Shown: positions 1 to 9,325, counted from the stretch's first letter. The stretch: 64,000 bases of DNA from Chryseosolibacter indicum (GCF_018598585.1 NZ_JAHESD010000023.1:1-64000); one strand, 5' to 3'. Notes: generated by a model from the sequence alone, not told the origin. A program made the numbers and translations.

Positions 1-591
1 GAAGGTGCCTGGTGTAATTTCCGGGTATTCTTTAGGGCCAATTTTCTGGATCAGCTCAGCCATCATACCTGCAATTTCTACACCTGTAGGGCCACCACCT
101 GCTATGACTACATTCAGCAGCTTTTTCTTTTCTTCAACATCTTTTGTTCGTATGGCCTTTTCTATGTTAAGTAATAAATGATTTCGCAGGTTAGTTGCAT
201 CATTAATCGTCTTTAACGGCCACGCATTTTTCTTCACGTTTTCCATTCCGAAGTAATTCGGTTCTGTACCAACCGCCAGCACCAAGTAGTCATAAAAGAG
301 CACACTGGTTTCCGTTTCCACCGAGTTGTTTTCCGGATTTACTTTTACGAAGCATCCCAGGTGAAAACGAATGTTACTTTTCTTCTGAAAAAGCCTGCGG
401 TAAGGGTATGTAATGTTTGAAGGTTCAATGAAAGCCATCCCAACCTGGTAGAGAAGGGGAGGAAAGAAGTGATAGTTATTGCTATCTACAAGCGTAATCT
501 GAAAGCGATTGTCATTAGCAAGGCGTTTAACAAAATTGAGCCCTGCAAATCCGCCACCAACTACAACTATTTTTTTTGCCTGATCATCCAT
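1..591 (-). CDS. ndh: Type II NADH:quinone oxidoreductase (NDH-2), N-terminal part only
   Basis: Translating the minus strand from the ATG at 591 gives 197 open codons running off the window edge. The product starts MDDQAKKIVVVGGGFAGLNF, an FAD-binding Rossmann fold with GGGFAG. It continues with YHFFPPLLYQV, typical of NDH-2, and a second dinucleotide fold with VIAGGGPTGVEIAG near residue 170 for NADH. NDH-2 is a membrane-peripheral flavoenzyme that passes electrons from NADH to quinone without pumping protons. About half of the usual ~430 residues is present and the C-terminus lies outside the window. It is divergent from rpoD. The family is clear; its role as the respiratory NDH-2 rather than a sulfide-quinone reductase relative is inferred. 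Confidence 0.88.
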   Translation of the reverse strand, partial: MDDQAKKIVVVGGGFAGLNFVKRLANDNRFQITLVDSNNYHFFPPLLYQVGMAFIEPSNITYPYRRLFQKKSNIRFHLGCFVKVNPENNSVETETSVLFYDYLVLAVGTEPNYFGMENVKKNAWPLKTINDATNLRNHLLLNIEKAIRTKDVEEKKKLLNVVIAGGGPTGVEIAGMMAELIQKIGPKEYPEITPGTF

Positions 592-932
592 AAAAAGATT
601 TTAAAAGGAATAATTCCGTTTATGAATAGCCCATAAATCTCGTTCCCACAAACTTATAATCTTACAAAAGGATGAATTTTAGAGGTTTCAGGCATACTAA
701 CACCTGTTGGCTGGCATTTTTAAACTTTTTTAAATAATAAAGACGCCTTTTAGGAACAAATACTACAACAGACCCGTTTGAAAACCTAAGAATCAATTTT
801 TTATTGTATCTTTAACGGCTTTTGTCAGTGATGCCCATTATACTACCTGAAATGGCCATAAAAAATAAGTCAGATCGAAAGATTGGCTATTATCAGCATT
901 ATAGAATTTAAAACTCCAATTATAAATACAAC
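592..932. other. Divergent intergenic region ndh / rpoD
   Basis: This AT-rich spacer between two divergent genes must hold both promoters. A TATCTTTA box at 807-814 resembles the Bacteroidota -7 element TAnnTTTG, but the nearest TTTG (777-780) lies 26 nt upstream, longer than usual, so I do not call a promoter. I saw no hairpin or further gene. Confidence 0.4.
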
Positions 933-1796
933 ATGAGACAACTTAAGATTAGTAAGCAAATTACCAACAGGGAGAGCCAGTCACTCGACAAGTATTTACA
1001 GGAAATAGGAAAGGTAGATTTGATTACGTCTGAAGACGAAGTAGAGCTGGCAAAGCGTATAAGAGAAGGAGACCAGGTTGCTCTTGAAAAACTGACAAAG
1101 GCTAATTTGCGATTTGTTGTATCGGTGGCAAAACAATATCAGAACAATGGCCTTACCCTTGGAGACCTTATCAACGAAGGTAACCTTGGATTGATTAAGG
1201 CAGCTAAGCGTTTTGATGAAACAAGGGGATTTAAATTCATTTCTTATGCGGTATGGTGGATTCGTCAATCCATTATGCAAAGTCTTGCAGAACAATCGCG
1301 TATTGTGAGATTGCCTTTGAACCGCGTAGGTTCTTTGAATAAAATATCTAAAACTTTCTCTGATCTCGAGCAGAAATTCCAACGCGAGCCCTCTCATGAA
1401 GAACTTGCAGAAGTTGTGGGTTTAACGCCTGAGGAAGTACTTGAAAACCTCAGAGTATCAGGCCGTCACGTATCTATGGATGCACCTTTTGCACAGGGAG
1501 AAGAGAACAGTTTGCTCGATGTATTGAGAGACGAAAATGAAGAAACGCCAGATTCTGATCTGATTGCAGATTCTTTGAAACGTGAAATTCAAAGAGCGCT
1601 TTCGACATTAACAGTAAGAGAAGCAGAAGTTCTTGCCTTCTATTTTGGGCTTGATGGTAATGCGCCAATGACACTTGAAGAAATAGGTGAGCGCTTTAAT
1701 TTAACAAGAGAGCGTGTAAGACAAATTAAAGAAAAAGCAACACGCAGGTTAAGACATACCTCGAGAAGCAAAACTTTGAAAGCATATCTAGGCTAA
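933..1796 (+). CDS. rpoD: RNA polymerase primary sigma factor RpoD/SigA
   Basis: The housekeeping sigma factor, which directs core RNA polymerase to promoters. Region 1.2 is at about residues 17-48 ([16 protein letters not shown]). Region 2 is at about 54-121, with the core-binding and -10 recognition helix ending [14 protein letters not shown]. Region 3 is at about 125-205, and region 4 at about 225-278 carries the helix-turn-helix [18 protein letters not shown]. At 287 residues it lacks the acidic region 1.1 of proteobacterial RpoD, the normal form in Bacteroidota, whose promoters are TTTG / TAnnTTTG. The gene is monocistronic, with a strong terminator 28 bases after the stop. Confidence 0.97.
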   Translation: MRQLKISKQITNRESQSLDKYLQEIGKVDLITSEDEVELAKRIREGDQVALEKLTKANLRFVVSVAKQYQNNGLTLGDLINEGNLGLIKAAKRFDETRGFKFISYAVWWIRQSIMQSLAEQSRIVRLPLNRVGSLNKISKTFSDLEQKFQREPSHEELAEVVGLTPEEVLENLRVSGRHVSMDAPFAQGEENSLLDVLRDENEETPDSDLIADSLKREIQRALSTLTVREAEVLAFYFGLDGNAPMTLEEIGERFNLTRERVRQIKEKATRRLRHTSRSKTLKAYLG

Positions 1797-1824
1797 GTAT
1801 TCGTATACAAATAAGATATCTGAT

Positions 1825-1859
1825 AATCCCTGGCGCTAAAACGCCAGGGATTTTTATTT
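1825..1859 (+). terminator. Rho-independent terminator of rpoD
   Basis: Perfect 11-bp stem AATCCCTGGCG (1825-1835) / CGCCAGGGATT (1842-1852), loop CTAAAA, then a T-rich tail. Confidence 0.93.
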
Positions 1860-1962
1860 CTACCTGTTATGGAGGTTTTCAGTTTTCCTGACTTAAGTAT
1901 TAATCATAAATGAAAATAAGATTTTTTAGGATGCGGATTAGCGAATTTGCGAGGCTGTAATG

Positions 1963-1980
1963 ACCAACCACCTGGTTGGT
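1963..1980. promoter_or_regulatory. Inverted repeat at the start of the histidine kinase gene
   Basis: ACCAACCA (1963-1970) and TGGTTGGT (1973-1980) form an 8-bp perfect inverted repeat with a 2-base spacer. It lies just inside the longest possible reading frame of the kinase and 15 bases before the more likely start at 1996, so it would be in the 5' leader. It may be an operator; with a 2-base spacer it is unlikely to be an RNA hairpin. Confidence 0.4.
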
Positions 1981-1995
1981 AGTTTCATTACGTCT

Positions 1996-4395
1996 ATGAA
2001 AAACCGCCTCAAAATACTTCACCTGGAGTACAACCAGAACGATTCAAAAAACCTGTCGCTAGAATTGGAGAACGCGGGGTTTCAGTTTGATATTTTTTTG
2101 GCAAGTAACAGGAGCGAGTACTTGAACGCGATTTCCTTTTTTAATCCTGATATTATTCTGGCGAATCATGCTGTGCCAGACCTTCATTCACGTGAGGCGT
2201 TAGCGCTTGTAAAGGCTAATGGCCTTAAAATTCCTTTTGTTCTTGTTACGTCTTCTGTATCTGAAGAGTTTGCGGTAGAAATAATGAAACTAGGAGCAAA
2301 AGATTATGTTCTGAAAACTGCGATGCAGCGCTTGCCTGAAATTATAGCGGAATCAATCCAGGCGGCAGGTGAGGATGATTTCGGTATTATTCGTAAAGGA
2401 AGGTTAAAGGGAGAGGACAAAGGATTTAGCAGGTTAGAAAATAGTAAAGCGGTTGAAGTACTGAGGGCAAGGACGAATCCCTTACAAGTCAGAAGTGGTT
2501 GTGAGGTTGCGGACTACAGCAGTACTTATGAAAGATACGAGTTATTGTCAAGAGCTACTAATGATACAGTATATGACTGGGATTTGAAGACTGATACGAT
2601 TATCTGGAATCATGGATTGTATACAGTTTTTAAATACGACGGCAATATTGGATTTAATACCGAATGGTGGAAGGAGAGAATTCATCCTGAAGATGTTGAT
2701 AGGATCAGTGAACAGATAAGTAACTCCTTTGCTTTAAAAGATCATAAGTGCGACGGGGTTTATCGTTTCCGTTTGGAAGATGGAAGCTATAAATATGTGT
2801 ATGATCGCGCCTATATCATTTATGATAACAATGGTGCACCTGAGCGCATGGTAGGTGTAATGCAAGATATAACTGACCGCATGCGTGCTGTCGAAGAAAT
2901 CCAAAAATTGTCATTGGTTGCCAGTAAGACAGATAACGCTGTGATAATTATGGATGATGCTGGCAGAATTGAATGGGTTAATGAAAGCTTTGTTCGTATC
3001 ACGGGTTATCAGCTGAATGAGATTAAAAACCAAACTTTAAACTTTCTTTACGGCTCTAATACCGATAGCATTAAGGTAGAGTGGATGCATAGGAAAGCGG
3101 CACAGGGAGAAGGCGTGTCGGCTGAGTTAGTAAATTATGCAAAGGAGGGTAAGGAGTTTTGGGCTAAAGTTGAAATGACATCCGTGTATAATAACCGCGC
3201 CGAGCTGAAGAATATTATTGCAATAATCTCTGACATTACCCAACAAAAGGAATTTGAAACAAGGATAACCTCAATAGCGAGAGAGTTATCTAGTCTTATT
3301 GAAAATGCTAACGTGCCTATCTTTGGCATTGATAGGAATGGCTATATCAATGAGTGGAATAAAGTATCAGCACAGTTAACAGGTATTTCTAAGTCTGATA
3401 TTTTGGGTAGACGTTGGATTGATGAATTGGTTGGAACAGATAGCAGATATGACTGCGAAGCGATGATTACAGAGGTACTCGATGGTAACCCGGTAAGCAA
3501 CTTTGAACTTTCCATAAACACAAAAAATAATAAGACATTAGTCTTGTTGTTGAGTGCATCAGCACGAAGAGATATAGAAAGATGTATAAACGGCGCCATT
3601 ATAGTAGCGCAGGATATTTCAGAATTAATTGACTACAGAAAAAACCTTGAAAGGATGGTGCAGGCAAGAACGCGGGAACTGAATAAGGCCATTCAAAAAG
3701 AAAAGGAACTGGTTAACATGAAGAGCAGGTTTGTATCCATTGCTTCTCATGAGTTCAGAACACCATTATCTACTATTGTTCTTGCCTCTGGTTTTATTAA
3801 AAAATTTAAGGATAAACTCAGTTCAAAAGAAATTGATGACAAGCTAAATAACATAGAGAAGCAGGTTGCTTATATGACACATCTTCTTGATGATGTTCTA
3901 ACTATTGGCAAGGTTGAATCAGGAAAGATACCGGTAAGATTAGGAAATGTTAATTTGCCAGAATTTATAAGCAGGCTTTGCCGGGAGGTAGAACAAACTA
4001 CAGGTAAGACACATCACATTCAACTAATAAATACTCTTGAAATAGAAACAATTACTTCCGACGAGAAATTGTTAAGAAACATTATCATTAATACCCTTAC
4101 AAATGCAATTAAGTTTTCACCCGAAGCATCTTGTGTAGATTTGAGCTTGTCGAATAACAAGAATAGCATTTATTTCAAAGTTAGGGATTATGGCATTGGC
4201 ATTCCTGTAGAAGATATGAAGAAACTTTTTGAGCCTTTTCAACGGGGAAGTAATGTAAATACGATACAGGGAACAGGATTAGGGTTATCTATCTTGAAAA
4301 AGGCCGTTGACCTTTTACAAGGAGACATCGCTGTAGAAAGCGAAGTAGGCAAGGGTACAGAGGTCATAATTACACTTCCTTTAGCACATGAATAA
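1996..4395 (+). CDS. Receiver - triple PAS - histidine kinase
   Basis: A cytoplasmic sensor kinase with no membrane segment. Counted from the upstream ATG at 1960, a receiver-like domain spans about residues 17-130. It lacks the acidic pair and has Asn-His (ANHAVP) where the phosphorylated Asp should be, so it is probably a pseudo-receiver. A linker follows, then three PAS domains (about 190-305, 315-430, 435-555). HisKA has SHEFRTP with His597, and the HATPase domain ends with GIGIP and GTGLGLSI G-boxes. I prefer the ATG at 1996 (MKNRLKILHLEYN) because the 12 extra residues contain the inverted repeat and match no domain. The 3' end overlaps the next receiver gene by 8 bases, so the two are probably translated together. 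Confidence 0.88.
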   Translation: MKNRLKILHLEYNQNDSKNLSLELENAGFQFDIFLASNRSEYLNAISFFNPDIILANHAVPDLHSREALALVKANGLKIPFVLVTSSVSEEFAVEIMKLGAKDYVLKTAMQRLPEIIAESIQAAGEDDFGIIRKGRLKGEDKGFSRLENSKAVEVLRARTNPLQVRSGCEVADYSSTYERYELLSRATNDTVYDWDLKTDTIIWNHGLYTVFKYDGNIGFNTEWWKERIHPEDVDRISEQISNSFALKDHKCDGVYRFRLEDGSYKYVYDRAYIIYDNNGAPERMVGVMQDITDRMRAVEEIQKLSLVASKTDNAVIIMDDAGRIEWVNESFVRITGYQLNEIKNQTLNFLYGSNTDSIKVEWMHRKAAQGEGVSAELVNYAKEGKEFWAKVEMTSVYNNRAELKNIIAIISDITQQKEFETRITSIARELSSLIENANVPIFGIDRNGYINEWNKVSAQLTGISKSDILGRRWIDELVGTDSRYDCEAMITEVLDGNPVSNFELSINTKNNKTLVLLLSASARRDIERCINGAIIVAQDISELIDYRKNLERMVQARTRELNKAIQKEKELVNMKSRFVSIASHEFRTPLSTIVLASGFIKKFKDKLSSKEIDDKLNNIEKQVAYMTHLLDDVLTIGKVESGKIPVRLGNVNLPEFISRLCREVEQTTGKTHHIQLINTLEIETITSDEKLLRNIIINTLTNAIKFSPEASCVDLSLSNNKNSIYFKVRDYGIGIPVEDMKKLFEPFQRGSNVNTIQGTGLGLSILKKAVDLLQGDIAVESEVGKGTEVIITLPLAHE

Positions 4396-4762
4396 GACAA
4401 TACTTATAGTAGATGATACGCCTGACCTGCTACAGAACCTAAGCGATTATTTATCGATGGAAGGATTTCGTGTTATAGCGTGCCTTAACCCGGAGGCTGC
4501 CATATTAAACCTCGATCGGGGAGTAGTACCTGATCTTATCATTACTGACCTTGCGATGCCACGTATTGATGGACTTCAATTTATAGCGCAGGTAAGGACC
4601 ATTGACGCATTTAAACATATACCTATAGTGATCTTCTCAGCAAAGCCTTTGCATGAAACGCAGGTTACTACTTCCGCTTTAGAAGTATCAAAATACATCA
4701 AAAAGCCATGTCCTCCAGATGAAATCTTGTTATACATTAATCAAATTTTTCAACAGCAATAA
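4388..4762 (+). CDS. Single-domain response regulator (CheY-like receiver)
   Basis: A 124-residue stand-alone receiver. The acidic pair D9-D10, phospho-acceptor D54 (LIITDLAMP), Ser in VIFSA and the conserved Lys in YIKKP are all present, so it should be phosphorylatable. There is no output domain. Its ATG overlaps the end of the PAS kinase gene by 8 bases, which makes that kinase the likely phosphodonor. It is followed 9 bases later by a LuxR-type regulator, forming a kinase / receiver / transcription-factor operon. Confidence 0.9.
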   Translation: MNKTILIVDDTPDLLQNLSDYLSMEGFRVIACLNPEAAILNLDRGVVPDLIITDLAMPRIDGLQFIAQVRTIDAFKHIPIVIFSAKPLHETQVTTSALEVSKYIKKPCPPDEILLYINQIFQQQ

Positions 4763-4770
4763 CGAAGTAA

Positions 4771-5424
4771 ATGCAAAGCAAAGTTAAGGTAGTAATTGTT
4801 GATGACCATGGTTTACTTAGACAAGGCTTAGTCTCCCTGTTAAGTAACTCGCCGGCAGTAGAGGTCTTAACTTCTGTTAGTAGTGGTGAAGAAGCTATTA
4901 GTCTTTCTCAAGAGATGCAACCCGATGTGTTTTTGATGGACATTATGCTCCAGGGAATGAGTGGTATAGAAGCAACCAGGTGGCTTAAGGAACAAATGCC
5001 GTCAACAAAAGTTATATTAGTATCAAGCGAGGTAAATAAAGCCTTTGTTGTAGAAGGTATAAAGGCTGGCATTGATGGATACTTGCCCAAGCATGGCGAG
5101 AAAGAACAACTGCTGCAGGCAATACAGGTAGTGGCCGCAGGACAAAGATTTTTTAGTCCTGAAGTAACCACCTTGGTCTTTGAAGACTTCTACCTTGAGA
5201 AAAAGGAAGGCAGATCAGGGGGATCTAAGTCCGAAAGACTTACCAAACGCGAGGAGGAGATTCTGGTTTCAATCGCTAATGGAAAGGCATTGAAGCAAAT
5301 TGCAGAAGAGTTCTTCATCAGTACAAAAACAGTTGAAACCCATAAGCTTAATATCCAGGAGAAGCTCGGTGTTGCAAATACAGCACAACTCGTTAAATAC
5401 GCAATAGAGAAGAAGTACGTATAG
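4771..5424 (+). CDS. NarL/FixJ-family response regulator
   Basis: A DNA-binding response regulator of 217 residues. The N-terminal receiver has D11-D12 and phospho-acceptor D57 (VFLMDIMLQG). The C-terminal LuxR-type helix-turn-helix at about 150-210 reads LTKREEEILVSIANG, then FFISTKTVETHKLNIQEKLG. The usual switch-region Lys appears to be retained in YLPKHG. It is the third gene of the kinase operon starting at 1996 and is presumably the transcriptional output. Target genes are not evident; the transporter 105 bases downstream is a possible target. Confidence 0.93.
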   Translation: MQSKVKVVIVDDHGLLRQGLVSLLSNSPAVEVLTSVSSGEEAISLSQEMQPDVFLMDIMLQGMSGIEATRWLKEQMPSTKVILVSSEVNKAFVVEGIKAGIDGYLPKHGEKEQLLQAIQVVAAGQRFFSPEVTTLVFEDFYLEKKEGRSGGSKSERLTKREEEILVSIANGKALKQIAEEFFISTKTVETHKLNIQEKLGVANTAQLVKYAIEKKYV

Positions 5425-5529
5425 AAGACCAGCAATGATGAAGCCTCTAAGGGTTATCTTGTCGATCTGTTAACTGAATTTAATTGTTTGTTTGTCTGTT
5501 AGTTTTTCTTTCTTTGTGCAGTAACAGCA

Positions 5530-6537
5530 ATGAATAAGAAACTAATAGCACAGTTGGAAAAAGCGGGTTTCAATGGTTTTTTCCTCGCACTTATTTTAAT
5601 GGTAGTGTTGGGCTGGCTTTTTCCTTTTTACGGTACAGAGCACAGTCCTATTCCGTTTTCTTCCATCACAACTTATGGAGTATCCCTCATCTTCTTTTTC
5701 TATGGCGTAAAGTTAAGCCCTGCTCAATTGAAGGAAGGGTTGAGTAACTGGAAACTTCACATGTTAATTCAGTCAACCACTTTTGTTTTCTTTCCGCTTG
5801 TTGTTCTTGCATTTTCCTTTCTGCTGGATGGCGAGTACGAGTTGTTGTGGTTGGGTACTTTTTACCTTGCAGCTTTGCCATCGACAGTTTCGTCATCCGT
5901 AGTTATGGTTTCAATAGCAGGAGGTAACTTACCCGCAGCAATATTTAATGCAAGCATATCCAGTATCATAGGTGTTTTCATAACGCCTTTGTGGATGAGT
6001 TCCTTTATTGACGAGACAGGCGGCGCTGCTGATTTAAATGATGTGGTGATCAAACTTTGCCTGCAAGTTCTTGTTCCCGTTATACTAGGGTTCTCATTAC
6101 ATAAATGGTTGGGTAATTGGGCATCGAGGTTTAAAAATGAGCTTCGGTATTTCGATCAGTTCATTATTTTGTTAATCGTATATACTGCTTTCGCTGAATC
6201 ATTTTACGGAAATATGTTTAGGAACCACTCGCTCATAGAAATTATTCTGTTGGGTATGTTAATGCTGGGCTTTTTTCTGGTGATGGTGGCCTTCATGAAC
6301 TTGTTATCTAACCTGTTAAAGTTTTCAAGAGAGGATAGGATTACGATAATATTTTGCGGTTCTAAAAAGTCGCTGGTGCAGGGTGCTGTAATGGGAAAAG
6401 TTCTTTTCCCGGATCCGCGCGCGCTAGGTGTTATTCTCTTGCCGTTAATGCTCTACCATGCACTTCAGTTATTAGCAGGAAGTGCAATTGCTCAACGCTT
6501 GGCAGCGCAAGATAAAGCAATTAGGGAACGCGTATAA
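5530..6537 (+). CDS. Bile acid:sodium symporter-family transporter (SBF-like)
   Basis: A polytopic inner-membrane protein of 335 residues with about nine or ten hydrophobic segments. GVKLSPAQLKEG near residue 60 and LAALPSTVSSSVVMVSIAGG near 115-135 match the SBF-like/YfeH branch of the bile acid:Na+ symporter superfamily; the second is the crossover helix region. Members move organic anions with sodium, but the substrate of this branch is unsettled, and bile acids are unlikely for a free-living bacterium. It lies 105 bases after the response regulator, on the same strand, and converges with the thiolase gene. Confidence 0.85.
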   Translation: MNKKLIAQLEKAGFNGFFLALILMVVLGWLFPFYGTEHSPIPFSSITTYGVSLIFFFYGVKLSPAQLKEGLSNWKLHMLIQSTTFVFFPLVVLAFSFLLDGEYELLWLGTFYLAALPSTVSSSVVMVSIAGGNLPAAIFNASISSIIGVFITPLWMSSFIDETGGAADLNDVVIKLCLQVLVPVILGFSLHKWLGNWASRFKNELRYFDQFIILLIVYTAFAESFYGNMFRNHSLIEIILLGMLMLGFFLVMVAFMNLLSNLLKFSREDRITIIFCGSKKSLVQGAVMGKVLFPDPRALGVILLPLMLYHALQLLAGSAIAQRLAAQDKAIRERV

Positions 6538-6574
6538 AGAATTTCGTTTCTACTACCTTAAACGTATGAACGCA

Positions 6575-7843
6575 TTACTTTTCCATAATCATGGTAATGC
6601 CTTGTCCTCCGGCAGCACACACCGAGATAAATCCCTTTCCAGATCCTTTTTCATGAAGTAGTTTGGCCATGGTGGCAATTATTCTGCCACCGGTAGCAGC
6701 GAAAGGATGTGCCGCAGCAAGACTACTCCCTTTAACATTAATTTTGCTTCGATCGATAGGGCCAAGTGCATAGTTGAATCCAAATGGCTTCATAAGTTCT
6801 TCGCTTTCCCAGATTTTTAAGGTAGCAAGCACCTGCGCAGCAAAGGCTTCATGAATTTCGTAAAAGTCAAAATCCTGTAACTTAAGCCCTGCCTTTTGCA
6901 GCATCCTGGCAGAAGCATAGACAGGAGCTAATAAAAGGTTCTGCTTCTGTTTTACATATTCTATCGCTGCAACTTCTGCGTACGTAATATAGGCAAGTAC
7001 AGGCAGGTTATGTTCCTTTGCCCATTCCTCACTGGCAAGTAAAACACAGGAAGCGCCATCTGTAAAAGGAGTTGAATTTCCCGCAGTAAGCGTTCCATGT
7101 TCTTTGTCAAACGCAGGTTTTAATTTTGAAAGCTTTTCGATGCTTGTATCCTTTCTAACGTTATTATCTCTGTCAAGACCGAGATAGGGTGTTACCATAT
7201 CTTTAAAAAATCCTTCTTCATACGCCTTCGCCATTTTCTGGTGGCTTTCCAGGGCAAACGCATCCTGGTCTTCCCTGGAAATACCATAATGCTTTGCGGT
7301 GATTTCTGTATGACCTCCCATGGAGAGCTTTGTACGGGGATCATCAATACCAGGAGCAACCGGAGCAAGATCTTTAAGCCGGATTTTTAGGAATTTCTTA
7401 ATCTTGCCCGTAACAGTCTTTTCCCTGCGTGCCTCTAATAGTATTTTTCTTAAAGATTCGGTAATTACAACGGGCACATTACTTGTTGAATCAACACCAC
7501 CTGCAATACCTACTTCAATTTGGCCTAGTGCTATTTTATTTCCTATGTAGATTGCTGCTTCCAGCCCGGTATCGCATGCTTGCTGAATGTCGCAGGCCGG
7601 AGTTGCCGGATCTAAAGAAGTTCCCATCACGCTTTCCCGCATCAGGTTAAATTCACGTGTATGTTTTATTACGGCGCCACCTGCCACCTCACCCAGCAAC
7701 TTGCCCTGAAGGTTGTATTTTTCTACAAGGCCTTGCAATGTGGCAGTCATCATATCTTTGTTGCTTGCATTTGCATAGGCTGTGTTGTGTTTTGCAAAGG
7801 GAATTCTGTTGTAACCAATGACAGCTACTTTTCTTGCTTGCAT
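6575..7843 (-). CDS. Acetyl-CoA C-acyltransferase (thiolase, FadI-like)
   Basis: A thiolase of 422 residues that cleaves 3-oxoacyl-CoA with CoA in fatty-acid beta-oxidation. Catalytic residues are visible: nucleophile Cys90 in DIQQACDTG, the HEAFAAQ motif (the variant found in FadI/trifunctional-type thiolases), His379 in AAHPFAATGG and Cys409 in SVCAAGGQG. Length fits the family. No FadJ-like hydratase/dehydrogenase is adjacent; the neighbour upstream on the same strand is pirin, 69 bases away. Convergent with the SBF transporter, with only 37 bases between and no obvious terminator. Confidence 0.93.
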   Translation of the reverse strand: MQARKVAVIGYNRIPFAKHNTAYANASNKDMMTATLQGLVEKYNLQGKLLGEVAGGAVIKHTREFNLMRESVMGTSLDPATPACDIQQACDTGLEAAIYIGNKIALGQIEVGIAGGVDSTSNVPVVITESLRKILLEARREKTVTGKIKKFLKIRLKDLAPVAPGIDDPRTKLSMGGHTEITAKHYGISREDQDAFALESHQKMAKAYEEGFFKDMVTPYLGLDRDNNVRKDTSIEKLSKLKPAFDKEHGTLTAGNSTPFTDGASCVLLASEEWAKEHNLPVLAYITYAEVAAIEYVKQKQNLLLAPVYASARMLQKAGLKLQDFDFYEIHEAFAAQVLATLKIWESEELMKPFGFNYALGPIDRSKINVKGSSLAAAHPFAATGGRIIATMAKLLHEKGSGKGFISVCAAGGQGITMIMEK

Positions 7844-7912
7844 GTGCGTGAGGTTTGCTATTTAATCTATACACAAAAGTAACAAATGCTAAGCAGCAAA
7901 TGTTCAAAGATA

Positions 7913-8623
7913 TCAATGATTTATAGGACTTTCTATAATGAGAAATCGACTTTCAGTGACGGTTTTAATTTCAATATTTTCAGTATCCCAAATACCAATG
8001 GCATCGCGCTCTTTTAGTTCTTTGCCCTCAACGCGTATCAACCCTGAGATGTTAAAAATAAACACGCTTTTATTTATGTGATTCCAGGAGTAAGATAGGC
8101 CATTATCCGCTTGGAAATATCCTAGCGATAACTTTGCATTCTGGTTAATCCAGCAATGTGATTGCCCCTCTTCATTACTTACTATCGTGACTAACTTATT
8201 TAATCTATTCTCTTCAGGAAAATATCTTCGCTGATATCTAGGAGTTATATTTTGAATTTTTGGCTCTATCCAGATCTGAAGAAAGTTTACTTCCTCATCT
8301 CCTACATTGTGCTCTTCATGACGAAGCCCACTCCCCGCACTCATAATCTGAACCCAGTCTTTTTTAACAACTTCCTTGAAACCCATTGAGTCAATGTGAT
8401 TCATTGAGCCTGCAAGCATAATGGAAATAATCTCCATATTCATGTGCGCATGAAGTCCAAAACCATTATTAGGTTTTACGAAGTCATCATTTAGCGCTTT
8501 CAATAGCCCAAATCCATTTTTTAATGGATCGTAGTAGTTAGAGAAGCTAAATGAAAAGTTGCTTTTAAGCCAACCAAGGTCTTTAACGCCTCGTTCGTTT
8601 GATTTGTACAGATGGAATCTCAT
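7913..8623 (-). CDS. Pirin family protein
   Basis: A cupin-fold protein of 236 residues. The metal site of pirins is intact: His58 and His60 (GFGLHAHMNMEI), His102 and Glu104 (GLRHEEHN). Bacterial YhhW-type pirins can act as quercetin 2,3-dioxygenases, while others are redox sensors. The neighbourhood (YceI, Crp/Fnr regulator, quinone-type dioxygenases) favours a role in electrophile or redox stress, which is inference. No signal peptide. It is separated from upstream yceI by a good terminator, so it probably has its own promoter. Confidence 0.92.
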   Translation of the reverse strand: MRFHLYKSNERGVKDLGWLKSNFSFSFSNYYDPLKNGFGLLKALNDDFVKPNNGFGLHAHMNMEIISIMLAGSMNHIDSMGFKEVVKKDWVQIMSAGSGLRHEEHNVGDEEVNFLQIWIEPKIQNITPRYQRRYFPEENRLNKLVTIVSNEEGQSHCWINQNAKLSLGYFQADNGLSYSWNHINKSVFIFNISGLIRVEGKELKERDAIGIWDTENIEIKTVTESRFLIIESPINH

Positions 8624-8650
8624 CAGCTGATATATTTAAAAGAACAAAAG

Positions 8651-8687
8651 AAAAAGCCCACCCATTGCAGTGCAAATATGGCTGGGC
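8651..8687 (-). terminator. Terminator of yceI
   Basis: Read on the minus strand, GCCCAGCCAT pairs with ATGGGTGGGC (one mismatched pair) around a 12-base loop, followed by TTTTTC. The stem occupies 8656-8687 and the T-run lies at 8651-8655. It sits between yceI and pirin. Confidence 0.8.
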
Positions 8688-8700
8688 CTGAAAAGGATTA

Positions 8701-9252
8701 TTAGCTAGCTTGCTTAACCAGCTGTATTTCTGCGTAAAGCTTTACGTCCTCGCTAACAAGTACACCGCCAGTCTCTAGTGCCGCATTCCAGTTAAGGCCA
8801 AATTCAGTCCTGTTTATTTTTCCGGATAAAGTAAACCCAGCTTTTTCATTACCCCAAGGGTCTTTGCCAATACCACCAAACTCAACGTCCAGTTTAACTG
8901 GTTTTGTTACATCTTTTACGGTAAGATTACCATGTACTACGAAGTTATCATCACCTTTTTTCTCTACTTTGGTAGATGTAAACTTAAGTTGAGGATACTT
9001 GTCTGCATTAAAGAAATCGCCTGATTTTAGGTGATTATCTCTATCAGGGTTATTAGTATTAATTGAACTTACATCTGCAGTAAATTCTATTTTGGCTGTT
9101 GTAAAATCATTGCCATTGGTGGAAGCTTGTACATTAAATGATTGAAATGATCCAGATACGTTGGTGATCATCATGTGTCTTACTCTGAATCCAATTTCGC
9201 TATGTGTTGGGTCTAAAGCCCATTTTGTTGTGGTTATTGTTGATGTTTCCAT
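8701..9252 (-). CDS. YceI family protein
   Basis: A lipocalin-like beta-barrel protein of 183 residues, complete. Hallmarks are WALDPTHSEIGFRVRHMM at the start, LKSGDFFNADKYPQLKFTST in the middle and the late FGLNWN. YceI proteins bind long isoprenoids such as ubiquinone precursors. Unlike E. coli YceI there is no signal peptide, so this one is predicted cytoplasmic. The promoter carries a TATTTTG box (minus strand, 9278-9284) and, about 35 bases further upstream, the operator at 9307-9325 shared with the dioxygenase operon. This suggests direct control by the neighbouring Crp/Fnr protein. Confidence 0.93.
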   Translation of the reverse strand: METSTITTTKWALDPTHSEIGFRVRHMMITNVSGSFQSFNVQASTNGNDFTTAKIEFTADVSSINTNNPDRDNHLKSGDFFNADKYPQLKFTSTKVEKKGDDNFVVHGNLTVKDVTKPVKLDVEFGGIGKDPWGNEKAGFTLSGKINRTEFGLNWNAALETGGVLVSEDVKLYAEIQLVKQAS

Positions 9253-9306
9253 ATATGTTGTTTGTTATTACGTACTACAAAATAACACTGCTTGAAAGGA
9301 TAAATT

Positions 9307-9325
9307 CCTTGAACTAGATTAAGAA
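9307..9325 (-). promoter_or_regulatory. Candidate Crp/Fnr-type operator, copy 1 (before yceI)
   Basis: On the minus strand this reads TTCTTAATCTAGTTCAAGG, an imperfect dyad centred on CTAG. It matches the site at 10027-10045 at 18 of 19 positions in the same orientation relative to the downstream gene. Its centre is about 35 bases before the -7 box of yceI, where a class II activator would bind. It also lies 90 bases before the divergent Crp/Fnr gene. Confidence 0.7.

Noticed and set aside
996-1397. 133-codon frame on the minus strand of rpoD
   Set aside because: Shadow of a well-conserved gene; no homology pattern.
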